A DNA stretch of 64,000 bases from contig MPMT01000003.1 of assembly GCA_002238645.1 (NCBI GenBank), positions 29,232 through 93,231 on the forward strand. Direction: 5' to 3'. A program made the position numbers and the translations under genes. Each line of letters starts with the position of its first letter. The stretch's first letter is position 1. This document shows, in pieces, positions 44,639 through 54,180 of the stretch. The notes beneath the pieces were generated by a model. It ran no database searches, was not told the origin of the DNA, and worked only from the letters and a program-made list of their open reading frames with translations. This DNA is from Alphaproteobacteria bacterium bin52 (GTDB taxonomy: Bacteria; Pseudomonadota; Alphaproteobacteria; Thalassobaculales; Thalassobaculaceae).

Positions 44639-45769
44639 ATGGGACCGCTCGCCGGGATCCGTGTGATCGAGATGGCCGGTATCGGGCCCGGTCCGATGGC
44701 CGCGATGCTGCTCGCCGACATGGGAGCGACGGTGCTGCGCGTCGACCGGGTCCAGGAGAGCGGCCTCGGTGTCGGACGACCCCTGAGCGCGGATACGACC
44801 CGGCGCAGTCGCAAGGCGATTGCCCTGGACTTGAAGGAACCGGAAGCCGTCGACCGGGTCCTGCGCCTTCTCGAGAAGGCGGATGCGCTGATCGAGGGGT
44901 TCCGGCCGGGCGTGATGGAACGTCTCGGGCTCGGTCCCGATCCCTGTCTTGAGCGCAACCCGCGACTTGTCTACGGACGGATGACCGGGTGGGGCCAGGA
45001 GGGACCGCTCTCCCAGGCTGCCGGTCATGATCTCAACTACATCGCGATGACGGGAGCGCTCGCGGCGATCGGGCGTGCAGGCGAACCGCCGACCCCGCCG
45101 CTGAACCTGGTTGGCGATTTCGGCGGAGGCGCGCTGTACCTTGTGGTCGGCGTGCTGGCGGCGCTGCTCGAGGCGCGCGGCTCCGGGCGCGGCCAGGTGG
45201 TCGACGCCGCTATGGTGGATGGTGCGGCGTCACTCATGACCTCGATCTACGGCATGTTCAGCGCAGGCCTGATGACACTCGATCGCGGCCGAAACCTGCT
45301 CGATTCCGGCGCCTACTTCTACGATACCTACGAATGCTCGGACGGCCGGTACGTCTCCGTCGCCGCGATCGAGCCGAAGTTCCATGCCGAGTTGTTCCGC
45401 CTGATGGATCTCGATCCGGGCCTGGTCGAGCGCCAGATGGACCGGAAGGACTGGCCGCGGATCAGGGACATCGTTGCCGAGAGGTTCAGGACCCGGACAC
45501 GTGACGAGTGGACCGGCATACTCGGGGGCAGCGACGCGTGTTTTGCGCCCGTGCTCGGGATGGACGAGGTGACCGGGGATCCGCACCTGCAGGCGCGCGA
45601 AACCTTCATCGAGGTCGACGGCGTGGTGCAGCCGGCCCCCGCGCCGCGGTTCAGTCGTACACCGTCGCCCGGGCCCACGTCACCGGTGCGCGCTGACATG
45701 GTCCCGCTTGCCGATGCGCTCGATGGCTGGTTGCCTGAAGACGAGATCCGCGAGTGGGAGGTCGGTTGA
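44639..45769 (+). CDS. CoA-transferase family III / alpha-methylacyl-CoA racemase-like
   Basis: A 376-residue CaiB/BaiF-fold protein. The N-terminus ([22 protein letters not shown]) and the residues His in GHDLNY and Asp in LVGDFGGG match alpha-methylacyl-CoA racemases more than CoA-transferases. The racemase role would interconvert (R)- and (S)-2-methylacyl-CoA before beta-oxidation. It is the last gene of the operon beginning at 42477, and ends 7 bp from the convergent YbdK gene. Confidence 0.88.
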   Translation: MGPLAGIRVIEMAGIGPGPMAAMLLADMGATVLRVDRVQESGLGVGRPLSADTTRRSRKAIALDLKEPEAVDRVLRLLEKADALIEGFRPGVMERLGLGPDPCLERNPRLVYGRMTGWGQEGPLSQAAGHDLNYIAMTGALAAIGRAGEPPTPPLNLVGDFGGGALYLVVGVLAALLEARGSGRGQVVDAAMVDGAASLMTSIYGMFSAGLMTLDRGRNLLDSGAYFYDTYECSDGRYVSVAAIEPKFHAELFRLMDLDPGLVERQMDRKDWPRIRDIVAERFRTRTRDEWTGILGGSDACFAPVLGMDEVTGDPHLQARETFIEVDGVVQPAPAPRFSRTPSPGPTSPVRADMVPLADALDGWLPEDEIREWEVG

Positions 45770-45776
45770 CGCGACT

Positions 45777-46916
45777 TCACAGGCCCCGGGTGCTCTCCTC
45801 GATCATGCTGTCGACCACCGCGCGAAGCGCGTCGTCGTGCGGGGACTTCTCGAGCCGGCGCAACCGGTAGAGGTCGACCTGCCGGTCAGCGGCGGTGCCG
45901 AAGCGGATGATGTCGTGCATCCGGGCGACCTCGTCGGCGCACCCGAGTGCCTCTGCGTCCTCGGAAACCTCGTCGATGAGCCGCGTGACGATGTCGTCGA
46001 TGTCCTCGCGGCCTCCCGCCTCGGCACCGAGGAATGCGAGCGTGCCGTAGCGCTGCGCCAGCCACCGGTTCTCGGAGATGATCTCGACCGGCGGGCCCTG
46101 CCGCAGGGTGCCGTCTGCGTCGAGTCGCATCAGCCTGCGGATCAGCGACGCGTACAGGGCGGCGATTGCGGTCCCGTCATCGAGCAGCGGAACCGTGTCG
46201 CAGATCCGCAGTTCCACCGTCGGAAACGCATGCGATGGCCTGATGTCCCACCACAGTTCGCTGCCGTCGCTGATCAGTTCCATGTGACGGAACCGGTCGA
46301 TCACTGCCTGGTATTGCTCCGCGCTGGCGAGCGGGCCCGGTACGCCGGTTCGCGGCAGACCGCCGAACACGCTCAGGCGCCACGACTTGAACCCTGTGTC
46401 ACGGGCTTCGCTGAAGGCCGAGGAGGCGGACAGGGCGTTGAACACCGGCAGGTACTGGCGCAATGCGGTCATGACCCGCACGCGCTGGTCGGCGTTGCCG
46501 AACCCGGCGTGTACGTGCATGCCACCAATCAGGGCGCGCCGGACGACATCCTGCATCCGTGTGGTCAGCCGCTGGTAGCGTTCCTTCCGCGTGACGCCCT
46601 GAACCTGCCAGTCGGCGAAGGGGTGCGTCGAGATCGCGAGGATCTTCATGCCGTACTGCGCCGCCGTCTCGACCAGTATCCGGCGAACCTCGCGCCGGGC
46701 CTCGCCGAGTTCCGCGATCGACGTGCACACGCGGGTGTTGGTCTCGACCTGGCAGCGTAACAGTTCCGGAACAACCTTGTGGGGACCGGCATTGCGTTGG
46801 CAGGCGTCGAGGAATCCCGGGTCGGGGTCCCGGACCAGGTCGAGGCTGTCCGGATCGACGAGAAAACACTCTTCCTCGACACCCAGCGTGATGGAGAGCG
46901 GATCACTGTCCGTCAT
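45777..46916 (-). CDS. ybdK: Carboxylate-amine ligase YbdK (GCS2 family)
   Basis: A 379-residue glutamate-cysteine ligase type 2 protein of the YbdK group. The ATP/substrate motif appears as LGVEEECFLVD, then QVETNTRVC, GMHVHAGF and ELRICDTVPLLDD. The E. coli homologue has weak gamma-glutamylcysteine synthetase activity in vitro; its physiological substrate is unclear. The gene stands alone between the AMACR-like gene and ruvX. Confidence 0.92.
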   Translation of the reverse strand: MTDSDPLSITLGVEEECFLVDPDSLDLVRDPDPGFLDACQRNAGPHKVVPELLRCQVETNTRVCTSIAELGEARREVRRILVETAAQYGMKILAISTHPFADWQVQGVTRKERYQRLTTRMQDVVRRALIGGMHVHAGFGNADQRVRVMTALRQYLPVFNALSASSAFSEARDTGFKSWRLSVFGGLPRTGVPGPLASAEQYQAVIDRFRHMELISDGSELWWDIRPSHAFPTVELRICDTVPLLDDGTAIAALYASLIRRLMRLDADGTLRQGPPVEIISENRWLAQRYGTLAFLGAEAGGREDIDDIVTRLIDEVSEDAEALGCADEVARMHDIIRFGTAADRQVDLYRLRRLEKSPHDDALRAVVDSMIEESTRGL

Positions 46917-47188
46917 GATCGCATCCTCGTCTTCGGCACTGTCCCTGCGATCCTATCACCGCTTGATCCGCCCGGTCAGTCGCAACCGGAAACCCGGTCC
47001 CGGTCGCAGGACAAAGGAGACCCGGGTTCGTGGTCTGGAAGGGCTCACGCAGGACAGACACGATGCCAGCCAGGAAGATCCGCCGCGCGAGAGGATTTCC
47101 CGCACGTGCACGCGCGGCGACCGGCGGGCCGGCAATCAGGGTCGAACCCGGGTGTTCCTGCCACCGGGTCCCCTGTGTCCGGTCAACG

Positions 47189-47677
47189 TCAGGCTCCGAT
47201 CGGGCCGCCGGCCCTGATGGCGTCGAGTGCGCCCTGCAGGATGTATGCGGCAGCCGCCTGGTCGGTGCGCCTGGCCCGTTTGCTGCGGCTGAGATCGGCG
47301 GCCAGCATCGCCCGGGTCACCGCCTGGGTGCTCATCCGTTCGTCCCAGAACGCGACCGCAAGCCCGGTTGCGTCCGACAGGGCCCGGGACCAGTCCCGGG
47401 TCGACTCGGCGCGACGCCCCTCGCTACCGTCCATGTTGACCGGCAACCCGATCACGATTCCGCCGGCGTTCCGATCACGGGCGATCCCGGTGATCGTGGC
47501 TGCCACCGCGGAAAGGCGGTCGCGCCGGATACTGCCGAGAGAGGCCGCAATGGTCAGCGACGGGTCCGAGACGGCAAGGCCGATGATCCTGGTCCCCGGA
47601 TCGATGCCGAGCAGCCTCTGGCCGGGAGCAAGGGCGACCGACAGTGCGTAGGGATGTGGATGCAGGATGGCGGTCAC
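47189..47677 (-). CDS. ruvX: RuvX/YqgF RNase H-fold nuclease
   Basis: A 162-residue YqgF protein. The acidic residues are in LGIDPGTRIIGLAVSD and WDERMST, with DQAAAAYILQ near the end, together making the RNase H-like metal site. It is annotated as a Holliday-junction resolvase and also takes part in 16S rRNA 5'-end maturation. The N-terminus is about 20 residues longer than in short homologues, starting at GTG 47677. It is divergent from gatC, with 129 bp between. Confidence 0.93.
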   Translation of the reverse strand: MTAILHPHPYALSVALAPGQRLLGIDPGTRIIGLAVSDPSLTIAASLGSIRRDRLSAVAATITGIARDRNAGGIVIGLPVNMDGSEGRRAESTRDWSRALSDATGLAVAFWDERMSTQAVTRAMLAADLSRSKRARRTDQAAAAYILQGALDAIRAGGPIGA

Positions 47678-47722
47678 GCCGCTACCGCTTCACCCGGACG
47701 ACCTTCCGCGGCCACGGGTCCG

Positions 47723-47752
47723 TTGCGTTGATCGGTCGGTTGTCTGTACATA
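47723..47752 (+). promoter_or_regulatory. Candidate promoter of gatCAB
   Basis: TTGCGT (47723-47728) and TACATA (47747-47752) with an 18-bp spacer lie 54 bp upstream of gatC. The -10 box is acceptable and the -35 moderate. This is the only promoter-like pair noted in the ruvX-gatC gap for the rightward direction. Confidence 0.35.
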
Positions 47753-47806
47753 CCCGCACGCAACGCCGGCTCGGCCGGTTCCACGCACCCGGTATCGCAG
47801 GTTCGC

Positions 47807-48094
47807 ATGTCACTCGACAGGGAAACAGTCAGGCAGACGGCGCTGCTGGCCCGTATCCGGCTTGACGAGGACAGGCTCGAAAAGATGGTGGGAGAGCTCA
47901 ACGGCATTCTCGCCTGGATCGATCAGCTGAACGAGGTCGATACAAGCAGTGTTGCGCCGCTGGCAAGCGTTACGGGACACGCGCTTCCGACCAGGGCCGA
48001 CAGTGTGACAGACGGGAAGGACGCGGAGGCCGTGCTGAGCAACGCGCCTGACCGGGTCGACGGGTACTTTGCGGTTCCGAAGGTGGTGGAGTGA
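47807..48094 (+). CDS. gatC: Asp/Glu-tRNA amidotransferase subunit C
   Basis: A 95-residue GatC, which wraps around GatA and GatB to stabilise the GatCAB complex. The N-terminal [20 protein letters not shown] and the C-terminal [10 protein letters not shown] are typical. It is the first gene of the gatCAB operon; its stop codon shares a base with the gatA ATG. Confidence 0.96.
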   Translation: MSLDRETVRQTALLARIRLDEDRLEKMVGELNGILAWIDQLNEVDTSSVAPLASVTGHALPTRADSVTDGKDAEAVLSNAPDRVDGYFAVPKVVE

Positions 48095-49572
48095 TGTCCG
48101 GGCTGCTCGACCTCGATATTGCCGGAGCCCGCGAGGCGCTGGACGCGCGCAAGGTCTCGTCGGTCGAACTGACGGCGACATACCTCGACGCGATGGAGGC
48201 CGGGGCCGGTCTCAACTGCTTCGTGACTCCCACACCCGAGCGTGCGCTCGAGATGGCGGGGGCCTCGGACCGGCGTCGGGCGCGCGGCGAGGGCGGGGCG
48301 CTCGAGGGTATTCCCGTTGGCATCAAGGACCTGTTCTGCACCCGTTCGATCCCGACCTCCGCGGCCTCGCGAATCCTCGCCGGCTTCGTTCCGACCTACG
48401 AGTCGACCGTGACCGCGAACCTGTGGCGCAGCGGCGCGGTCCTGCTTGGCAAGCTGAACATGGACGAGTTCGCCATGGGCTCCGCCAACGTCAACAGCTG
48501 TCACGGTCCAGTGGAGAACCCGTGGCACCGCACCGGTGACGGCGCCGGCGACCGCCTTGTCCCGGGCGGGTCGTCGGGTGGATCCGCAGCGGCGGTTGCC
48601 GCGCGGATCGCACTTGCCGCCACCGGGACCGATACCGGGGGATCGATCCGCCAGCCCGGCAGTTTCTGCGGCATTGTCGGCATGAAGCCCAGTTACGGAC
48701 GGTGTTCGCGCTGGGGCATCATCGCCTTTGCCTCGTCGCTTGACCAGGCCGGTCCGCTGACCCGTACCGTTCGCGACAGTGCGGTGATGCTGGGAGCGAT
48801 GGCGGGACACGATCCCTGGGATTCGACCTCCGCCAATCTTCCCGTTCCGGAGTTCGAGGCGGCGCTGACCGGCGACGTGCGTGGCCTGCGCATCGGCGTG
48901 CCGCGCGAATACCGGGTCGACGGTATGCCGGGCGAGATCGAGGAACTGTGGACACGCGGCGGTGACCTACTCGCGCAGGCCGGTGCGGAACTGGTCGAGA
49001 TCTCGCTGCCGCACACCCGCTACGCGTTGCCGGCCTACTACATCATCGCGCCTGCAGAGGCGTCTTCCAACCTCGCGCGGTACGACGGGGTGCGCTACGG
49101 CCTCAGGGCCGCCGGCGACGAGCCAGCAGACATGTACGAGAATACCCGCGGCCAGGGATTCGGCGAGGAAGTGGTCCGCCGGGTCCTGATCGGCACCTAC
49201 GTGCTTTCGCAGGGCTACTATGACGCGTACTACCTGAAGGCCCAGCGCGTGCGGGCGCTCATCAGGAACGACTTCGACGAGGCGTTCGGCAGCGTCGACG
49301 CGATCCTGACCCCCACGGCTCCCTCGGATGCCTTCGCGATCGGGGAACACGAGGATGATCCGATCAGGATGTACCTGAACGATGTCTTCACCGTGCCATC
49401 CAGCCTCGCGGGACTGCCGGCGATCTCGGTGCCTGCCGGTCTTTCGGTCCGGGGCCTGCCGCTGGGCCTGCAACTGATCGGGCGGATGTTCGACGAGGAG
49501 ACGGTGTTCAGGGTTGCAGGCGTGCTCGAGCAGGCGGCGGCGTTTGCCCACCGCCCGAGCGGAGGGGCGTGA
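48094..49572 (+). CDS. gatA: Asp/Glu-tRNA amidotransferase subunit A
   Basis: GatA is the glutaminase subunit that frees ammonia for transamidation of mischarged tRNA. The 492-residue protein has Lys in VGIKDLFC, cis-Ser in GGSSGGSAA and nucleophile Ser in [10 protein letters not shown], and the GatA-specific TSAASRIL segment. It is the third amidase-signature protein in this window but clearly the housekeeping one, because of its operon partners. Confidence 0.96.
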   Translation: MSGLLDLDIAGAREALDARKVSSVELTATYLDAMEAGAGLNCFVTPTPERALEMAGASDRRRARGEGGALEGIPVGIKDLFCTRSIPTSAASRILAGFVPTYESTVTANLWRSGAVLLGKLNMDEFAMGSANVNSCHGPVENPWHRTGDGAGDRLVPGGSSGGSAAAVAARIALAATGTDTGGSIRQPGSFCGIVGMKPSYGRCSRWGIIAFASSLDQAGPLTRTVRDSAVMLGAMAGHDPWDSTSANLPVPEFEAALTGDVRGLRIGVPREYRVDGMPGEIEELWTRGGDLLAQAGAELVEISLPHTRYALPAYYIIAPAEASSNLARYDGVRYGLRAAGDEPADMYENTRGQGFGEEVVRRVLIGTYVLSQGYYDAYYLKAQRVRALIRNDFDEAFGSVDAILTPTAPSDAFAIGEHEDDPIRMYLNDVFTVPSSLAGLPAISVPAGLSVRGLPLGLQLIGRMFDEETVFRVAGVLEQAAAFAHRPSGGA

Positions 49573-49573
49573 C

Positions 49574-51025
49574 ATGTCCACGCTCATCAGCGGAAGCACG
49601 GGCGACTGGGAGGTGGTGGTGGGCCTCGAGGTTCACGCCCAGGTCCGGTCCGAGTCAAAGCTGTTTTCCGGCGCCTCGACCCGGTTCGGTGCCGAACCGA
49701 ACAGCCAGGTCTCGCTTGTGGACGCCGGCATGCCCGGAATGCTGCCGGTGATCAACCGGGAGTGTGTCCGCCAGGCCGTCAAGACAGGTCTCGGTCTCGG
49801 TGCGAAGATCAACCGGGTGAGCGTGTTCGACCGCAAGAACTACTTCTACCCGGATCTGCCCCAAGGTTACCAGATCAGCCAGTACACTCGTCCGATTGTT
49901 GGCGAGGGGTCGCTCAGGATCGTCACGGCGGACGGGGAACGTGTCGTCGGCATTGAGCGCATCCACCTCGAGCAGGATGCCGGCAAGTCGATGCACGACC
50001 AGGATCCGTCGCGAAGCCTGATCGATCTTAACCGTTCCGGCGTGGCGCTCATGGAAATCGTCTCGCGTCCGGACCTGCGCTCGGGAGCGGAGGCGGCGGC
50101 ATGCCTGCGCACGCTGCGCACGCTGCTGCGGTTCCTCGGGACCTGCGACGGCAACATGCAGGAGGGATCGCTGCGGTGTGATGCCAATGTTTCCGTTCGC
50201 CGTCCCGGCGGAGAACTCGGCACCCGGTGCGAGATCAAGAACCTGAACTCGATCAGGTTCCTCCAGCAGGCGATCGAGTACGAGGCGGTCCGCCAGGTCG
50301 AGGTCCTGGAGGACGGAGGCGCGATCATCCAGGAAACCCGGCTGTTCGACGCCGACCGGGGTGAAACCCGGTCCATGCGCTCGAAGGAGGACGCCCACGA
50401 CTACCGCTACTTCCCGGACCCGGACCTGCTGCCGCTCGAACTGTCCGAGGACTTCATCGCCGGAATTGCGGCCTCGCTGCCGGAGTCGCCGGACGCGCGC
50501 CGGAACCGGTTCGTTGCGCAGTACGGGATCGGAGAAGCGGAAGCGGACTTCCTGGTCACGGAACCGGAAATCGCCGAGTTCTACGAGGCGTTGGCGGATG
50601 GTCGCGATGCGAGGCTCGCGGCGAACTGGCTGACGACCGAACTGTTCGGTGCACTGAACCGGGCGGGGCTTTCGCTGTCGAAGAGCCCGGTCGACGCCGG
50701 CGCACTCGGCGAACTGATCGATCTCGTTGCCGACGGGACGATCTCGGGTCGCAGCGCCAAGGACGTTTTTGCGGAGATGTTCGAGACCGGCCAGGCGGCG
50801 GAAACGATCGTTGATGCACGGGGCCTGCGACAGCTGTCGGACGGGGCCGCGATCGCGGCACTCGTCGACGCGGTACTGGCGGAGCACGGTGACAAGGTTG
50901 CGGAGTATCGGTCAGGCAAGGTGAAATTGCTCGGCTTCTTTGTCGGCCAGGTCATGAAACAGACGCGCGGGACGGCAAACCCGCAGCTGGTCAACGAGAT
51001 CCTGCGCGGGCGGCTTGCCGGCTGA
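49574..51025 (+). CDS. gatB: Asp/Glu-tRNA amidotransferase subunit B
   Basis: GatB binds the mischarged tRNA and activates the side-chain carboxylate using ATP. The 483-residue product shows [13 protein letters not shown], the [17 protein letters not shown] block, [19 protein letters not shown] and a C-terminal YqeY/tail domain. The ATG at 49574 lies 1 bp after the gatA stop. Since glnS is also present, the complex may serve mainly Asp-tRNA(Asn); this depends on whether an AsnRS gene exists elsewhere. Confidence 0.97.
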   Translation: MSTLISGSTGDWEVVVGLEVHAQVRSESKLFSGASTRFGAEPNSQVSLVDAGMPGMLPVINRECVRQAVKTGLGLGAKINRVSVFDRKNYFYPDLPQGYQISQYTRPIVGEGSLRIVTADGERVVGIERIHLEQDAGKSMHDQDPSRSLIDLNRSGVALMEIVSRPDLRSGAEAAACLRTLRTLLRFLGTCDGNMQEGSLRCDANVSVRRPGGELGTRCEIKNLNSIRFLQQAIEYEAVRQVEVLEDGGAIIQETRLFDADRGETRSMRSKEDAHDYRYFPDPDLLPLELSEDFIAGIAASLPESPDARRNRFVAQYGIGEAEADFLVTEPEIAEFYEALADGRDARLAANWLTTELFGALNRAGLSLSKSPVDAGALGELIDLVADGTISGRSAKDVFAEMFETGQAAETIVDARGLRQLSDGAAIAALVDAVLAEHGDKVAEYRSGKVKLLGFFVGQVMKQTRGTANPQLVNEILRGRLAG

Positions 51026-51049
51026 GCGACGGCTGAAGGAGGAAAGGTG

Positions 51050-51433
51050 ATGGCAATTGAGAGGTATATGGTTCCCGGTGAAAAGGAGCCGGTCAGTCAT
51101 TACTGCCACGTGGTACGTGCCGGAGACACGGTCTGGCTTTCGGGCATGACGGGGATGACGGCGGACGGCACCATTCCCGACGATACCGTCAGCCAGTTCA
51201 GGATCGCGCTCGACGCGATCGACCACTGCCTGCGTCACGCGGGCGGTCGGCCCGACCAGGTGGTCAAGGTCCAGGTGTTCATGACCGATATCCGGGAACG
51301 GGAATCGATCAACCCGATGCGGATTGCCTACTTCGGCGATCACAGGCCGGCGTCGACCCTGGTCGAGGTATCAGCGCTTGTCGATCCGCGGATGACGGTC
51401 GAGATCGAAGCGGTGGCCTGGCTCGGAGACTGA
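51050..51433 (+). CDS. RidA/YjgF-family protein without the deaminase arginine
   Basis: A 127-residue Rid-family protein with the usual trimer fold pattern (VWLSGMTG, VVKVQVFMTDI and VEIEAVAWLG). Active RidA enzymes carry Arg in the segment PAR[S/A]xVEV to bind the imine substrate's carboxylate. Here the aligned segment is PASTLVEV, so Ser replaces Arg. It therefore probably belongs to a Rid subgroup without 2-aminoacrylate deaminase activity. GGAGG precedes the ATG, 24 bp after gatB. Confidence 0.88.
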   Translation: MAIERYMVPGEKEPVSHYCHVVRAGDTVWLSGMTGMTADGTIPDDTVSQFRIALDAIDHCLRHAGGRPDQVVKVQVFMTDIRERESINPMRIAYFGDHRPASTLVEVSALVDPRMTVEIEAVAWLGD

Positions 51434-51441
51434 GCCTGCCG

Positions 51442-52353
51442 CTATCCCCGGTTCGGCAGCCAGTACGGGGCCGGGCCGTAGGTCCGGGCCAGGAAATCGA
51501 CGAAGGCGCGGACCTTGGGAGACAGGTGCCGGGTCGACGGATAGACCGCGTAGATGGGCACGTCCTCGCGAACGAACTCGTCAAGTACGGGAAGCAGTCG
51601 GCCCGACTGGACGTATTCGCCGGTCATGAACGAGGCCAGCATCGCGAGACCGCTGCCCGCCAGGACTGCGGCGAGGATCGAATCGCCGTTGTTGATCGTA
51701 ACCGTACTGCGGGTGCGGATCACCTGTTCCCTGTCGTTGACCACGAAGTGCCAGTCGTTGATCGGATTGCCGTCTCCCCAGGTAACGAGGTCATGTTCCA
51801 GGAGGTCATCGGGGCATTCCGGAATGCCGCGGCGCTTCAGGTAGTCCGGGGTCGCGACGATCGAACGGTGGTTGGGCGCCAGCCGACGGGCGATGAGGCT
51901 CGAATCCTTGAGGTGGGCAATGCGGATCGCGAGGTCGAGTCCCTCGTCGACAAGGTCGGCGATGCGGTCATGGACCTGAACCTGGATGCTGACCTCAGGG
52001 TAGAGTTCGATGAACTGTGGCAGGTGGGGTGTGACATGGCGGTGCGCGAAGGTTGTCGGCGCGGTGATCTTCAGCAGCCCTCTCGGCGCCAAGTGCGACA
52101 GCGAGACCGCCGCCTCCGCCTCGTCGACATCGGCAATGATCCGCTTGCACCGGTCAAAATAGGCCGACCCGACCTCGGTCACGCTGATCCGCCGCGTGGT
52201 GCGGTTGAGAAGCCGGGCACCCAGGCGGTCTTCCAGCCTGGAGAGCTGCTTGCTGACCACCGAGGGCGAGATGCCCAGGCTGCGGGATGCCGCCGCGAGG
52301 CTACCATTCTCGACAACGGCGCAGTAGAGCCGCATCGCGGTCAGGGTGTCCAT
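51442..52353 (-). CDS. LysR-family transcriptional regulator
   Basis: A 303-residue LysR regulator. The helix-turn-helix is residues 1-60 (VVENGSLAAASRSLGISPSVVSKQLSRLEDRLG) followed by RRISVTEVG and a periplasmic-binding-like effector domain. It belongs to the CrgA/AaeR-like branch. The effector is unknown. The divergent neighbour is the membrane protein gene at 52538, a likely target given the 184-bp shared gap. The ATG at 52353 begins MDTLTAMRLY, typical of the family. Confidence 0.92.
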   Translation of the reverse strand: MDTLTAMRLYCAVVENGSLAAASRSLGISPSVVSKQLSRLEDRLGARLLNRTTRRISVTEVGSAYFDRCKRIIADVDEAEAAVSLSHLAPRGLLKITAPTTFAHRHVTPHLPQFIELYPEVSIQVQVHDRIADLVDEGLDLAIRIAHLKDSSLIARRLAPNHRSIVATPDYLKRRGIPECPDDLLEHDLVTWGDGNPINDWHFVVNDREQVIRTRSTVTINNGDSILAAVLAGSGLAMLASFMTGEYVQSGRLLPVLDEFVREDVPIYAVYPSTRHLSPKVRAFVDFLARTYGPAPYWLPNRG

Positions 52354-52537
52354 GGAGTGCTCCGTCTCGTGCGACCGGCACTGTACGTCATGACCGACGG
52401 CGAGACACCCTGCCGGCGGCCATGGCTCGCGGGTTCCCCGGCTGCACGCCGCTTCGGGTTCGTGTCTTCCCGCCCGGACGGCCCCTGTTCCGGGTCGGGA
52501 ACCTGTCGCAGAAACACTCCGTGAAGCGGGGAGGGCG

Positions 52538-53743
52538 ATGAACCGGACTGTTGAACCCGAGGTGACGCGGTCCGCCCGGTCGCGGTCGTCGGATGTGGGG
52601 CAAATCCTGAAGGAAGAACTCTCGGCCCTGCGCATCTTCACCCTCGCGGCGATCACCGGCGTGCTGGCGGGAGTCGGCGGCCTCGCCCTGGATGATCCGT
52701 GGGCGCCCCTGGTCGTGCTGTGGTTCGTGGGCGCGTCGTGGACAGTGATCGCCGGGATGGCCCCGGTCCGGTCCGGATCGGCACCGCATCTTGCCAGGCT
52801 GCTGGCGTCCATGGCCTTCCCGGTGCTCATCACCGGGATCGGGGCCGTTGCCATGCTGGCACTCGGCCGGGACCCCTCGCTGCTGCTGGTTGCGGGCACG
52901 TGGACAATTGCCCTGCCGGTCGCAATCGGGACCTGGCGCAACTGGCGCGACAACACCGCTCCGGCCAGGATCGTCGGCACGTCGGCCCTGGTGCTGCTTG
53001 CCGGCGTGCATGTCGCACTGGCGCTTGAACAGGTCCGGCCGGCGGGGTTGCCGTCACTCGGCGACCTGCTTTCGAGCGAACTGCGTACCGGACTGTTCGG
53101 TGCTGGTCTGCTCCTGCTGGCAGCATCCGCCCTTGCACCGGGAGCATGGCGGTCGCTGCCGGGGTTGCCGGTGTTTACCGTCAGTATCGTGGCCGGCGGC
53201 TGGGCTCTCGGCTGCATCTACGGGAACCCTGGCTCCGCGTGGTTGGTCACGGCCGCGCTCGCCTATCTCGTTCCGTGTTTCAGCGGCGCTCCCCGACGGG
53301 CCGGGTTCCATCTGGCGGCCCTCTCGCCGCCGGGCGCGGCAGTGATCCTGTCAACGGCGGCCGCACTCGTTGCCGCCATCCGTTTCTCCGGGATCGTCGG
53401 GGAAGCGAGTGGCGTGCTCTTCCTCGTAGTCCAGCTGTACGTGGTGCGCGATATCGTGCTGTGGAGAATCGTCGTCGACCTCACGCCGGGAGAGCGGGTC
53501 AGGCCGGCGATCTGGGTTGCATGGATCTGCATCGTGCACGGGCTTGGTCAGCTCGCGGCGTTCCAGGCCCCGCCCGGACCGGCACCGACCTGGTCACTCA
53601 TCCTCACCCTGCCGCTGCTGCGGTTCCCTGACCTGTTGTTTCCGGGCTCCCCGGTGAGGGAGTGGGAAGCCGGCATCGGTGCCTTGCTCGGACTGCTCGC
53701 CATCGGTGTTGTGGCGCTCCTGCTCGCGCGTCGGCGCATGTGA
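52538..53743 (+). CDS. Unidentified polytopic membrane protein
   Basis: A 401-residue protein with about 12 predicted hydrophobic segments and few charged loops. A cytoplasmic N-terminal tail of about 30 residues is rich in Arg and Ser. No transporter motif (MFS, EamA, LysE or ABC) is visible, and I do not recognise the family. It may be a permease or an integral enzyme. GGGGAGGG precedes the ATG. It is divergent from the LysR gene and could be its target. Confidence 0.75.
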   Translation: MNRTVEPEVTRSARSRSSDVGQILKEELSALRIFTLAAITGVLAGVGGLALDDPWAPLVVLWFVGASWTVIAGMAPVRSGSAPHLARLLASMAFPVLITGIGAVAMLALGRDPSLLLVAGTWTIALPVAIGTWRNWRDNTAPARIVGTSALVLLAGVHVALALEQVRPAGLPSLGDLLSSELRTGLFGAGLLLLAASALAPGAWRSLPGLPVFTVSIVAGGWALGCIYGNPGSAWLVTAALAYLVPCFSGAPRRAGFHLAALSPPGAAVILSTAAALVAAIRFSGIVGEASGVLFLVVQLYVVRDIVLWRIVVDLTPGERVRPAIWVAWICIVHGLGQLAAFQAPPGPAPTWSLILTLPLLRFPDLLFPGSPVREWEAGIGALLGLLAIGVVALLLARRRM

Positions 53744-54179
53744 GACCGTCGATCCGGTTGACAGCACCCGGCCCCCGGTTTGCGGGCCTCTGGTCCGGTC
53801 CGTCGTGGCTGAATGCGCGGGAAACCTTTGGGTGCCGGAGGTCCGGCAGGAAAACCGGCCGTCGATGGTGCCGACGGTTTCCCAGATCCTCGGGTTCACG
53901 ACGACGGGCCACCGCTGCCGGCTCGACGGTTCCGGGCCCCGGAACGGCTGCGGGACCGTGGAACCGTTCGCCGGAAGACAGGTTGCGGAACAGTCGGGTG
54001 ACGCTGGAGCGCCCGCGCGTACACCTCGTGCTTTTCGACCGGGACCGGACCGGGACCGGCGTCCGCCGGGTGTCACGGTTGGCCTGGACAGTTCACGTTC
54101 GGCCAGGCGCGGTATAGTTTCGCTCTCGTTCGGGTAGGACAGCGGGTCCGGCAATCACTGGACCGGGGACAAGGACCTG
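53744..54179. other. 436-bp non-coding region upstream of gdx, with inverted and direct repeats
   Basis: No gene is supported. The region contains a 7-bp perfect hairpin (53929-53945), an 11-bp tandem direct repeat (GACCGGGACCG at 54037-54047 and 54048-54058), and GCCTGG/CCAGGC (54082-54087/54103-54108). A weak promoter is possible: TTCACG at 54092-54097 and TATAGT at 54113-54118, with a 15-bp spacer. Confidence 0.4.
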
Positions 54180-54180
54180 A
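54144..54180 (+). promoter_or_regulatory. Leader hairpin abutting the gdx ribosome-binding site
   Basis: GGTCCG (54145-54150) pairs with TGGACC (54159-54164) around an 8-nt loop. The AAGGA ribosome-binding site follows at once, 5 bases before the ATG. A hairpin so close to the site could control translation. Many gdx genes sit behind guanidine riboswitches; this leader shows only partial resemblance to the small guanidine-III type (a CCGG pairing and GGACAAG), not a convincing match. Confidence 0.3.

Noticed and set aside
45708..46760. Plus-strand open frame of about 350 codons
   Set aside because: It lies antisense to the YbdK ligase gene and overlaps the AMACR-like gene's end; no family features.
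47100..47160. tRNA T-arm-like GGTTCGA on the minus strand
   Set aside because: GGGTTCGACC looks like a T-loop, but the flanking bases do not pair into a 5-bp T-stem and no acceptor or anticodon arm can be formed around it.
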